Shown: in pieces, positions 6,841 to 12,999 of the stretch
How the letters are laid out: each line of letters begins with the position of its first letter
Position numbering within the stretch: position 1 is the stretch's first letter
Assembly: GCA_002352425.1 (NCBI GenBank)
Contig: DEIK01000064.1
Span: forward strand, 38,686-53,117
Direction of reading: 5' to 3'
DNA: 14,432 nt
Origin: Rhodobacteraceae bacterium UBA2776
GTDB taxonomy: Bacteria; Pseudomonadota; Alphaproteobacteria; Rhodobacterales; Rhodobacteraceae
The notes under the pieces: model-generated
The model's database searches: none
What the model was told of the DNA's origin: nothing
What the model saw: the letters and a program-made list of their open reading frames with translations, nothing else
Translations under genes and position numbers: made by a program

Positions 6841-7467
6841 ATGCGCAGACTTGCACAGATATCTCTGGCCCTGACTTTGACCGCATCACCTTTGACGGCG
6901 CAAACGGGGGGTGTCCCCGCCCCCGTTCCTGGTCCCTATATGGTAATGCCTCAAGCAATGGTGCCCCCGCAGAGCCAAACCGCGATGCCAAGGTTCACAC
7001 CACAGCGTTTTGCAATGCCGATGCCCTACTGGATGCAAAATTCGCAACGTCCGCAGCCCCCCGCAACAGCACCGATAACAACATCGGTAACAACACCGGC
7101 GCAACCCGCCGTAGGCCGCGCCAATCAACAGCCCGCCATCACAGGTTTGACCCCTCCGCGCGTCGCGCAAGGTAACGGCAACGGCGGCAACACCGCGACG
7201 CCCGGGTTTTTCCCCAGCTACAATGCAGGCCCACAGCAACCCGCCCGCCCCAATGGCACGCCATATCCAACCAATGGTTTTGCACCGATGCCGTGGACCC
7301 AGAACAAGCAACAGTATGGACAGCAATATGGCGGGCAGCAAGGCTTTATGCCGATGCCTTGGCAGAACGGGCAGAACGGCTGGGGCAACAACTGGAACAA
7401 CGGCTGGAATAGTAATGGCTACGGCTTTCAACAAGGCTACGCCGCGCCCAACTGGCCGCAGCAATAG
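6841..7467 (+). CDS. Exported Pro/Gln/Asn/Met-rich low-complexity protein
   Basis: I recognise no family. The protein has 208 residues, beginning with a clear Sec signal peptide (MRRLAQISLALTLTASPLTA, cut near residue 20). The mature part contains no Cys and few charged residues. It starts Pro/Met-rich (PYMVMPQAMVPP, FAMPMPYWMQ) and ends Asn/Gly/Trp/Gln-rich (MPMPWQNGQNGWGNNWNNGW). The PMPW motif occurs twice. An AGGAGG site 7 bases before ATG overlaps the stop of the RND gene, so translation is probably coupled to the pump. The protein is likely disordered or assembles into a matrix. By composition it resembles sulfur-globule envelope proteins or other structural coats, but that comparison is inference and such sequences resemble each other easily. 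Confidence 0.85.
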   Translation: MRRLAQISLALTLTASPLTAQTGGVPAPVPGPYMVMPQAMVPPQSQTAMPRFTPQRFAMPMPYWMQNSQRPQPPATAPITTSVTTPAQPAVGRANQQPAITGLTPPRVAQGNGNGGNTATPGFFPSYNAGPQQPARPNGTPYPTNGFAPMPWTQNKQQYGQQYGGQQGFMPMPWQNGQNGWGNNWNNGWNSNGYGFQQGYAAPNWPQQ

Positions 7468-7472
7468 GATTA

Positions 7473-8012
7473 ATGATGACACCAAACTGGACATATGCAG
7501 CCCCTATGATCCCCATGGCATTTGCCGTGGCCATAGGGCTGTTCCCGGTGATGGCGTCGGCACAATCGCTCAACCCGTGGAGCCCCTATCCTCCTCAACA
7601 GACCCAACCTGCCCCACAACCCGTGGCCCCGATGGCCAAACCAAAGTATTACCAAGAGCCCTCAGCGGTAAATCCAGCAGCACGGCCCTCAATGCAGGCC
7701 CCCGCGCCCAGCCGCTTTGCACCCGCCGATCTGGCCCAACGCCTGTCGGCGCCACCGCACCACGCGCCGGTTCAGCGGGTCGCTCCATTCAGAAATTCAG
7801 CGGCGCAATTTGGGCAACCCCAAGGATACGGCCCCCAAGGATACGCCAATGGATACCCGCAAGGCCCCCAAATGAACCCGATGCCCAACGCCGGTGGATA
7901 TGGCGGTCATGGCGGATACGGCCCGCCGATCATAGGCAACAACGGTTGGGGGCCGAGCAATAATAGTTACGGCAACAACTTCGGTAACAATTTCTTCCCG
8001 TTCGGATTTTGA
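7473..8012 (+). CDS. Exported Pro/Gly/Asn/Tyr-rich low-complexity protein
   Basis: This is an unrecognised protein of 179 residues and the second of three consecutive low-complexity exported proteins. The N-terminus (two in-frame ATGs at 7473 and 7476, after AGGA) leads into a hydrophobic signal segment ending VMASA, with cleavage near residue 30. The mature part lacks Cys. It is first Pro/Gln/Ala-rich (YPPQQTQPAPQPVAP), then carries repeated aromatic-Gly units (QGYGPQGYANGYPQGP, GGYGGHGGYGPP), and ends NNSYGNNFGNNFFPFGF. The end resembles that of the Met-heptad protein (NAFPF). The start lies 5 bases after the previous stop, so the two are almost certainly cotranscribed. A role as a structural or matrix component outside the cytoplasm is inferred. 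Confidence 0.83.
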   Translation: MMTPNWTYAAPMIPMAFAVAIGLFPVMASAQSLNPWSPYPPQQTQPAPQPVAPMAKPKYYQEPSAVNPAARPSMQAPAPSRFAPADLAQRLSAPPHHAPVQRVAPFRNSAAQFGQPQGYGPQGYANGYPQGPQMNPMPNAGGYGGHGGYGPPIIGNNGWGPSNNSYGNNFGNNFFPFGF

Positions 8013-8106
8013 CAAACTTAACCACACGATCACAACACCGGATGCCGGCACCAGTTCCACCGCCCCATTCAGAAACTTCACGGAACGAAACCTAGGAGAG
8101 ACTACA

Positions 8107-8682
8107 ATGCTTAATAAAATCATGACACTCGCTCTGGCTGCTGGTCTTAGCAGCGCAATGACTTTCGCCGCCAACGCCCAAAACTGGAACAATGGCGGCT
8201 ATAACGGCCCGCCTCCCGGTTACTACGGCAACAACAACAACGGCTGGGCACCATGGGGTGGCAACAACAACGGTTGGGGGGGCAACAACTGGACGCCTTG
8301 GGGTGGCAACAACAACGGTTGGGGCAACAACAACAATTGGACACCTTGGGGTGGCAACAACGGCTACAACAACGGTTGGAACAACAACTGGGGTCCTTTC
8401 AACTCCAACAATGATGGCCGTGGCAACGGGTCCGGGAACTTCAACTTTGGCTTCTCGGGCAATGCCGAGGGCAAAGGCGAAGGTCAGGGCCAAGGTCAAG
8501 GACAGGGCCAAGGTCAGGGTCAGGGCAGTGGCTATGGTTACAACAACAACCAAGGCCAGATGCAAATGTGGAACCCTGCCTGGGGTCCATACCCTGGTCC
8601 AGAAGGCCCCTATGCAAATCAAGCAGCTCCTGCAGAAGGCGCTGGCGAAATCCAGGAACCAACAGCAGACACCAGCAACTAA
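8107..8682 (+). CDS. Exported Asn/Gly/Trp-repeat protein with Gly-Gln repeat
   Basis: This is an unrecognised protein of 191 residues, the most repetitive of the three. AGGAG at 8094-8098 precedes the ATG by 8 bases. A signal peptide ends FAANA near residue 24. The mature part starts with NGW/PWGGNNN repeats (about residues 25-100), follows with a Gly/Asn/Phe stretch, then seven Gly-Gln dipeptides (residues 126-140), a Trp/Pro segment (MWNPAWGPYPGPEGPY) and an acidic tail (EGAGEIQEPTADTSN). It has no Cys and very few charges before the tail. This composition is typical of self-assembling structural proteins and resembles sulfur-globule coat proteins (analogy only). A 94-base gap before the gene and a strong hairpin after it suggest that its mRNA level may be set separately from its neighbours. 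Confidence 0.85.
   Translation: MLNKIMTLALAAGLSSAMTFAANAQNWNNGGYNGPPPGYYGNNNNGWAPWGGNNNGWGGNNWTPWGGNNNGWGNNNNWTPWGGNNGYNNGWNNNWGPFNSNNDGRGNGSGNFNFGFSGNAEGKGEGQGQGQGQGQGQGQGSGYGYNNNQGQMQMWNPAWGPYPGPEGPYANQAAPAEGAGEIQEPTADTSN
8227..8406 (+). repeat. Degenerate tandem repeats encoding NNNGW-PWGG units
   Basis: About four imperfect copies of a unit of roughly 40-48 bases, each containing GGCAACAACAACGG then TGG-rich codons, encode PWGGNNNGWG-like blocks. Copies at about 8254, 8300 and 8348 share the start TGGGGTGGCAACAAC. Such repeats can change length by recombination, so this gene is likely to vary between strains. Confidence 0.75.
8482..8526 (+). repeat. Gly-Gln dipeptide coding repeat
   Basis: Alternating glycine (ggt/ggc/gga) and glutamine (cag/caa) codons encode seven successive Gly-Gln pairs in the Asn/Gly/Trp-repeat protein. 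Synonymous codons are mixed, so the repeat is not a simple recent DNA expansion. Confidence 0.8.
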
Positions 8683-8706
8683 TTACTGGCGAAGCTAATT
8701 GATCGT

Positions 8707-8737
8707 CACCCGCCCCGGTCAGATTTCGGGGCGGGTG
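8707..8737 (+). terminator. Strong GC-rich hairpin without a U-tract (attenuator or 3'-end stabiliser)
   Basis: CACCCGCCCCG (8707-8717) pairs perfectly with CGGGGCGGGTG (8727-8737) around a 9-base loop. It stands 24 bases after the stop of the Asn/Gly/Trp-repeat gene. An A-rich stretch follows instead of a T-run, so it is not a textbook intrinsic terminator. It could be a weak terminator, or a structure that protects the 3' end of the upstream mRNA while lowering read-through into the next gene. Confidence 0.55.
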
Positions 8738-8775
8738 AAACACCAAAAAAGTTGAACGCACAAAAGGGGGACCAC

Positions 8776-9549
8776 ATGAAACTACACAGATTGCCAACAC
8801 GCGTCGCGGCGTTGCTTTTGACGATGCTCGCTGCCCCCCTTGCTGCCCAATCGGTTCAGACCCCGACCAGCAGCCCCGCCAAAAGCTATTCCGCCACCGC
8901 CATTCACGGCTTGCCCGGGCAGCCGGAAACCACCGGAAAAATCGTGAAATCCGGCCAAAACCTCCGGCTTGAGTTTGAACAAAACGGCCAAACCGTTATC
9001 CAGATACTGCGCCCCACCGATGGGGTAATGTTCATCCTGAACCCGCAGGATCAAACTTATTTCGAGGTCCGTGACCAGCCGGTTCCGGTCACCACCACCG
9101 AGGGGTATATGACCCCCTGCGGCGATGCCCCGATGGCCACTTGCGAGCGTATCGGCACGGACACCGTCAGCGGCATTGCGGTCGAGCGTTGGGCCTTGGC
9201 CAGCAAGCCACAGACCCGTCCGTTGATCATTTTGTGGGACTCCACCCGCCGCCGCGCCCTGCGGCAAGAATTCCCCGATGGCAGCGTAATGGCGATGCAA
9301 TTTGTGGCCATGCAGGACCTGAATGGCCGCATCACCGAACATTGGAGCCTCAAAGTCACCTCGGGCAACCAGCCCGCCAACACCGGCAGCTGGTGGTTTG
9401 ACCCCGAATTGCGCGTCGTGGTGCGCGAAGAACTGCCCGGCGGCGAGCTGCGTCGCCTGAAAGACATCACCGTTAACGCAGTGCAGGACAGCGCCTTTCA
9501 AATCCCCGAGGGGTGGCAGCGAAAACAGCCTCCCGCCCCCGCAAATTAA
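8776..9549 (+). CDS. Exported LolA-like / DUF4412-like protein
   Basis: The protein has 257 residues. A signal peptide (MKLHRLPTRVAALLLTMLAA, cut near PLAA at residue 24) leads into a beta-rich domain whose order matches LolA-like or DUF4412 proteins: LRLEFEQNGQTVIQILRPTDGVMFILNPQDQTYFEV, TDTVSGIAVERWAL, LIILWDSTRRRALRQEFPDG, WWFDPELRVVVREELPGG and a C-terminal FQIPEGWQRKQPP. These lines are the edge strands of a hydrophobic-cavity fold that in relatives handles lipids or lipoproteins. Two Cys, C115 and C123, could form a disulfide. The ATG at 8776 is chosen over an upstream in-frame TTG at 8752 because a GGGGG ribosome site lies just before it and the signal peptide then begins cleanly. Its place between secreted proteins and the ParA gene suggests a part in envelope assembly (inference). 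Confidence 0.78.
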   Translation: MKLHRLPTRVAALLLTMLAAPLAAQSVQTPTSSPAKSYSATAIHGLPGQPETTGKIVKSGQNLRLEFEQNGQTVIQILRPTDGVMFILNPQDQTYFEVRDQPVPVTTTEGYMTPCGDAPMATCERIGTDTVSGIAVERWALASKPQTRPLIILWDSTRRRALRQEFPDGSVMAMQFVAMQDLNGRITEHWSLKVTSGNQPANTGSWWFDPELRVVVREELPGGELRRLKDITVNAVQDSAFQIPEGWQRKQPPAPAN

Positions 9550-9570
9550 GCCAATGAAGGACCAAACGCC

Positions 9571-10185
9571 ATGCTGACACTCTATGCCAACTTCAAAGGC
9601 GGCACCGGCAAAAGCACCATCGTCTTTAACATGGCGATCTGGCGGCTGGAACAGGGACAGGACGTCACCGTTTGCGATCTGGACCCGCAGCGCACCGTCA
9701 CGGATGTGGCGATGATCCGCAGCGAGGACGAAATCGAACCGGCCTTGAACGTGGTCCACAATCTGCCCACCCGTGCCAAGGCAAAAGGCGATTGGTTGAT
9801 TGATGTGGGCACCTCGGACATGGCCGCCATGCGCGCCGCCATCAAGATTTGCGATCACATTGTCATACCGGTGACGCCCTCGCAGGCCGATATCTGGTCG
9901 ACGCAGCAGTTTTTGGACATCGTCGCGAAAGAACGCCCAAAAGGCAAAATGCCACCGATCATGGGGTTCATCAACCGTGCCGACCCACACCCGCGCTCAC
10001 GTGAAAACGCCGAAGCGATGCAGGCGCTGGCCCAACTCGACGGGATCAAACCGCTTGCCGCCAAACTGGTGCAACGTCTGGCCTTTCGACGCTCGTTCTC
10101 CGAAGGGTTGGCCGTGTTCGAATTGGAGCCAAACGGCAAAGCCGCAGCCGAATTGGACGCGTTGGCGCAGGTCATTCACGGCTGA
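9571..10185 (+). CDS. Small orphan ParA/MinD-family ATPase
   Basis: Proteins of this family use ATP-driven dimerisation on the nucleoid or membrane to place DNA, organelles or protein complexes. This one has 204 residues, short for chromosomal ParA and similar in size to the orphan ParA proteins that position cargo. The deviant Walker A is KGGTGKST at residues 9-16 (signature Lys at 9). Switch I is DLDPQRT, with D38, and Walker B is WLIDVG, with D78. The end RSFSEGLAVFELEPNGKAA is a common ParA C-terminal pattern. AAGGA at 9557-9561 precedes ATG. There is no ParB gene beside it and no N-terminal DNA-binding domain, so chromosome or plasmid partition is unlikely. Its cargo is probably something made by the neighbouring genes (inference). 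Confidence 0.9.
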   Translation: MLTLYANFKGGTGKSTIVFNMAIWRLEQGQDVTVCDLDPQRTVTDVAMIRSEDEIEPALNVVHNLPTRAKAKGDWLIDVGTSDMAAMRAAIKICDHIVIPVTPSQADIWSTQQFLDIVAKERPKGKMPPIMGFINRADPHPRSRENAEAMQALAQLDGIKPLAAKLVQRLAFRRSFSEGLAVFELEPNGKAAAELDALAQVIHG

Positions 10186-10240
10186 GCCATAGACCGAAAC
10201 CACGCCGCTGGCGCGGCCATTTGAACCAAGGATAAGACCA

Positions 10241-10891
10241 ATGATTATGCCCTTCCTCAGACTCGTCATTATATACATCGTGGTCATTTTGGCCGCCTTG
10301 CTGATTTTCAAACGCGACCAAGTAATGTCCTTGATGGGCATGTCCGGCGGTAATGATGGAGAAGTTGCAGCCGCAGCAAATGAACAGGCCAAAACTGCCG
10401 GACCTGTTGCCCAAGACGTTGCCCCCGACACTGGCCCCGACACTGGCACGGCCCCAGCCCCGGTTCCGGCCGAAACAGTGGCGCAACCCGAGGCGGCCGA
10501 ACAACCTTCGAAATATCCAACCGACGCCACCGCGCAAATCGGCACGCCCGCCGACCCTGCCCGAACCACCCCTGCCCCTGCCTCTGCAAACGACATCCAA
10601 ACCCGTTTGGCCGAGGCGCGCCAGACCTATTGGAACCGCGACTTGGCCAAGGCAGAAACGCTCTACAAGGCGCTGGTGGCCGACGCCCCCAACAACGCTG
10701 ACGTCAAAGGCGAATTGGGCAACCTATATTTTGCCCAACGCCGCATGAACGAGGCCGCCGACATGTTCCACCGGACCGGCCTGCAACTGATTGCAGATGG
10801 CAACACACAGCAAATCATGCCGCTGATCGGCGTGCTGCAGTCCATTGCGCCAGACAAGGCCGCAGACCTGCACAACCGCCTCTCTCAATAA
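10241..10891 (+). CDS. Membrane-anchored TPR-repeat protein
   Basis: The protein has 216 residues and no recognised specific family. An N-terminal membrane helix (about residues 5-23, LRLVIIYIVVILAALLIF) is followed by a long Ala/Pro/Thr-rich linker to about residue 120. Then come at least one complete and one partial tetratricopeptide repeat: RLAEARQTYWNRDLAKAETLYKAL, followed by ADVKGELGNLYFAQRRMNEAADMF. TPR repeats bind partner proteins, so this is probably an assembly scaffold. AAGGA at 10228-10232 precedes the ATG at 10241; a second ATG two codons later is possible. The Lys/Arg right after the helix (FKRDQ), with no charged residue before it except Arg7, makes the topology ambiguous. It sits between the ParA-type ATPase and the dynamin-like GTPase. 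Confidence 0.8.
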   Translation: MIMPFLRLVIIYIVVILAALLIFKRDQVMSLMGMSGGNDGEVAAAANEQAKTAGPVAQDVAPDTGPDTGTAPAPVPAETVAQPEAAEQPSKYPTDATAQIGTPADPARTTPAPASANDIQTRLAEARQTYWNRDLAKAETLYKALVADAPNNADVKGELGNLYFAQRRMNEAADMFHRTGLQLIADGNTQQIMPLIGVLQSIAPDKAADLHNRLSQ

Positions 10892-10930
10892 TTCCGCCCC
10901 AGTAACGCCGCAAACCGGAAAGATCACAGC

Positions 10931-12397
10931 ATGAGCACCTTTCTCAAATCCCGCCTCACCCGTCTGGAAAGCCATCTAAAGGCCGAAAACCCTGCCCTGC
11001 TCGAGGTGCTGCCGACCTATTACAAGTTCGACAAACTGCTCTATAAAACCGGTCTGCTGGACAGCGAAACCTCACTGGCCTCGCGGATTTCATGGTGGCC
11101 ACTGGTGTCGGTGCTGGGCACGTTTTCCTCGGGCAAATCGACCTTCATCAACAGCTACGTCGGGGACACGTTGCAAGACACCGGCAATCAGGCCGTGGAT
11201 GACAAATTCACAGTGATTTGCCACCGCTCCGCCGGCACAGGGGCCAATCAAACCTTGCCGGGGACCGCGCTGGATGCCGACCCGCGCTTTCCGTTTTACC
11301 GCATCAGTCACGAGATCGAAAAGGTCGCCAAGGGCGAAGGCAAACATATCGAAAGCTATCTGCAACTGCGCACCACAGATCAAGAACCGATCCGCGGCAA
11401 AATCATCATTGATTCACCGGGATTTGATGCCGACGACCAACGCACCTCGACCCTGCGCATCACCGATCACATTCTGGACCTGTCCGATCTGGTACTGGTG
11501 TTTTTTGACGCGCGCCACCCCGAACCCGGCGCAATGCAAGATACGCTGGAACATCTGGTAGCCCGCACGGTGACCCGCACGGATGCCTCAAAATTCCTTT
11601 ATGTTTTGAACCAGATCGACACCGCCGCGCGGGACGACAACCCCGAAGAAGTGGTTGGCGCATGGCAACGCGCCATTGCGCAGGCCGGTCTAACGGCGGG
11701 GCAATTTTACACGATTTACAATGAAAAAGCCGCCATTCCGATTGAGGACAAAGCCCTACGCGAGCGGTTCCGCTCCAAACGCGATGCAGACCTTGGCAAA
11801 ATCGTCGCGCGGATGGACGAGGTCGAGTTGCAACGCAATTATCGCATCGTTTCGGTGCTTGAAACCGTGGCCAATGAGCTGGAACATGACGTGCTGCCCA
11901 AATTGCGCAATGCCAAAGCCAAGTGGCGCCGCAGTGTGCTGATTGGTGATGGCATTGCGTTGGGCGCACTTGTTGCCGGGGCGATCGGGGCTTCGGTCTA
12001 TTTCAAATGGATGCCTTCAATGGACATCTTTAGCGTTGCATGGATCAAAGCGAACTGGATCGACGCCACGGTGGCGGTTGTGGCGGCTGCGATTTTAGCG
12101 CTGGTGTTTCATTACTGGATGCGCGGCTTTGTCGCCAAACGCATCGCAGCGTCGTTAAGTGCGGCCTATGGTCAGGTCGAGTTGAACCTGAAAAACGCTT
12201 TTATGAAATCGACCGGCGCGTTCCAGTCGATCTTTCGTAAAGAGCCTGCCGGATGGTCGGCACGCGCGGGCAAACATCTGCGCACAGTGCGCGAAACGGT
12301 TGCCACCCACATCCAAAGCCTGAATGATCGCTATGCCGATCCGTCCGGCAAAACGGAGATCACCAAAGCAGAGCCCGCAACCGACACCAAAGAATAA
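10931..12397 (+). CDS. EHD/dynamin-like GTPase with membrane hairpin
   Basis: This is a member of the dynamin superfamily, whose proteins polymerise on membranes and bend, tubulate or divide them using nucleotide hydrolysis. It has 488 residues. The P-loop GTFSSGKST is at 63-71, the G3 motif DSPGFD at 161-166 and the G4-like motif NQID at 227-230. The order LPTYYKFDKLLY, GTFSSGKSTFI, PGTALDADPRFPFYRIS, DSPGFD, LVFFDARHPEPG resembles eukaryotic EHD proteins (PGNAL-VDP-PF and DTPG) more than classical dynamin. After a helical stalk, two hydrophobic segments (about 336-358 and 376-397) could form a membrane-inserting paddle, as in bacterial dynamin-like proteins. The C-terminus is helical and polar (SGKTEITKAEPATDTKE). 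The gene starts 39 bases after the TPR gene, behind a GGAAAGA site. Nucleotide preference (GTP or ATP, as in EHDs) cannot be told from sequence alone. Confidence 0.9.
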   Translation: MSTFLKSRLTRLESHLKAENPALLEVLPTYYKFDKLLYKTGLLDSETSLASRISWWPLVSVLGTFSSGKSTFINSYVGDTLQDTGNQAVDDKFTVICHRSAGTGANQTLPGTALDADPRFPFYRISHEIEKVAKGEGKHIESYLQLRTTDQEPIRGKIIIDSPGFDADDQRTSTLRITDHILDLSDLVLVFFDARHPEPGAMQDTLEHLVARTVTRTDASKFLYVLNQIDTAARDDNPEEVVGAWQRAIAQAGLTAGQFYTIYNEKAAIPIEDKALRERFRSKRDADLGKIVARMDEVELQRNYRIVSVLETVANELEHDVLPKLRNAKAKWRRSVLIGDGIALGALVAGAIGASVYFKWMPSMDIFSVAWIKANWIDATVAVVAAAILALVFHYWMRGFVAKRIAASLSAAYGQVELNLKNAFMKSTGAFQSIFRKEPAGWSARAGKHLRTVRETVATHIQSLNDRYADPSGKTEITKAEPATDTKE

Positions 12398-12415
12398 GCC
12401 GAAAGACCTGACACA

Positions 12416-12985
12416 ATGTATTCTGAATCCACAGCCCAAGCCCCCAAAGGCCCCTGTGCCGATCTAGCATTTCGCCTTGCGGTTTACGAAGCCGGTCACG
12501 CCCTTACCGCGCGCGCTTTGGGATTAAAAGTTATGTCGGTGCGGATGCTACCACGCCCACCGGTTTTGATCAGTGACAAGGCCTTCTCGAACAACGATTG
12601 GGGTTCCTTCGTGGAAATGCTGGAAATCCGCGTGATCGAATTGTTCGGCGGCCAGATCGCCGAAGAAACCGCCTGTGCCTGTAACACCTGTGGCATCGGC
12701 GACATCGCGCGCGTGGATGAGTTGTCCCGCTTGATCGCAGGGCTGGAGGACGAACCAGACGCCGAAACGGTGATGTTTCGGCTGGAGGACGTCGCCTTGG
12801 GTATTTTCGCCAGGCCCGAATACAAAAATGCCATCCTACCCATCGCCACCTTCCTTGCCAAGCAAGTCGAAGCCGGCACCCCGTTGATTAACGGCCCCGA
12901 CATCGAGGCCGAGTTGAACAAATATGTGCCCCGTCCCGCCAAAGAGACCTGGCGCAAAAAGCTCTTTTCCTTTGGCCGCAAATAG
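12416..12985 (+). CDS. M41 (FtsH-type) peptidase-like protein with altered zinc site
   Basis: The protein has 189 residues and no signal peptide or AAA domain. The segment AVYEAGHALTARALGLKVMSVRMLP aligns by eye with the start of the FtsH protease domain (normally HEAGHA), and IELFGGQIAEE with its second helix (LLGGRAAEE). D96 in GIGDIARVDEL sits where M41 enzymes carry the third zinc ligand. Residue 24 is Tyr (TAC) in place of the first zinc-binding His, while E25 and H28 remain. A CxCxxC motif (C87, C89, C92) lies just before D96. It is probably an inactive pseudo-peptidase or one with a rebuilt metal site. It begins 18 bases after the GTPase stop with a weak ribosome site, so it may be translated by coupling. 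Standalone M41-like proteins exist, but I do not know this one's role. Confidence 0.72.
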   Translation: MYSESTAQAPKGPCADLAFRLAVYEAGHALTARALGLKVMSVRMLPRPPVLISDKAFSNNDWGSFVEMLEIRVIELFGGQIAEETACACNTCGIGDIARVDELSRLIAGLEDEPDAETVMFRLEDVALGIFARPEYKNAILPIATFLAKQVEAGTPLINGPDIEAELNKYVPRPAKETWRKKLFSFGRK

Positions 12986-12999
12986 CGCCTACTGGCGGC

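Noticed and set aside
8009..8037. Perfect TTGACA at 8009-8014, a possible separate promoter for the repeat-protein gene
   Set aside because: The sequence 17 bases downstream (ACAACA) is a poor -10 box, so the promoter call is not supported, although the 94-base gap leaves it possible.
7781..8083. Near-repeat around CCATTCAGAAA at 7781-7803 and 8061-8083
   Set aside because: Only about 20 bases match, with an indel and no symmetry or mobile-element features; probably chance or a minor remnant.
8227..8406. CRISPR-like regularly spaced repeats
   Set aside because: The repeats are in frame with a coding sequence, are degenerate and encode repeated peptide units; there are no unique spacers and no cas genes.
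8782..9990. Minus-strand open frame of about 400 codons
   Set aside because: It lies antisense to both the LolA-like gene and the ParA-type gene, which have recognisable domains and ribosome sites. High-GC codon use commonly leaves such open shadows.
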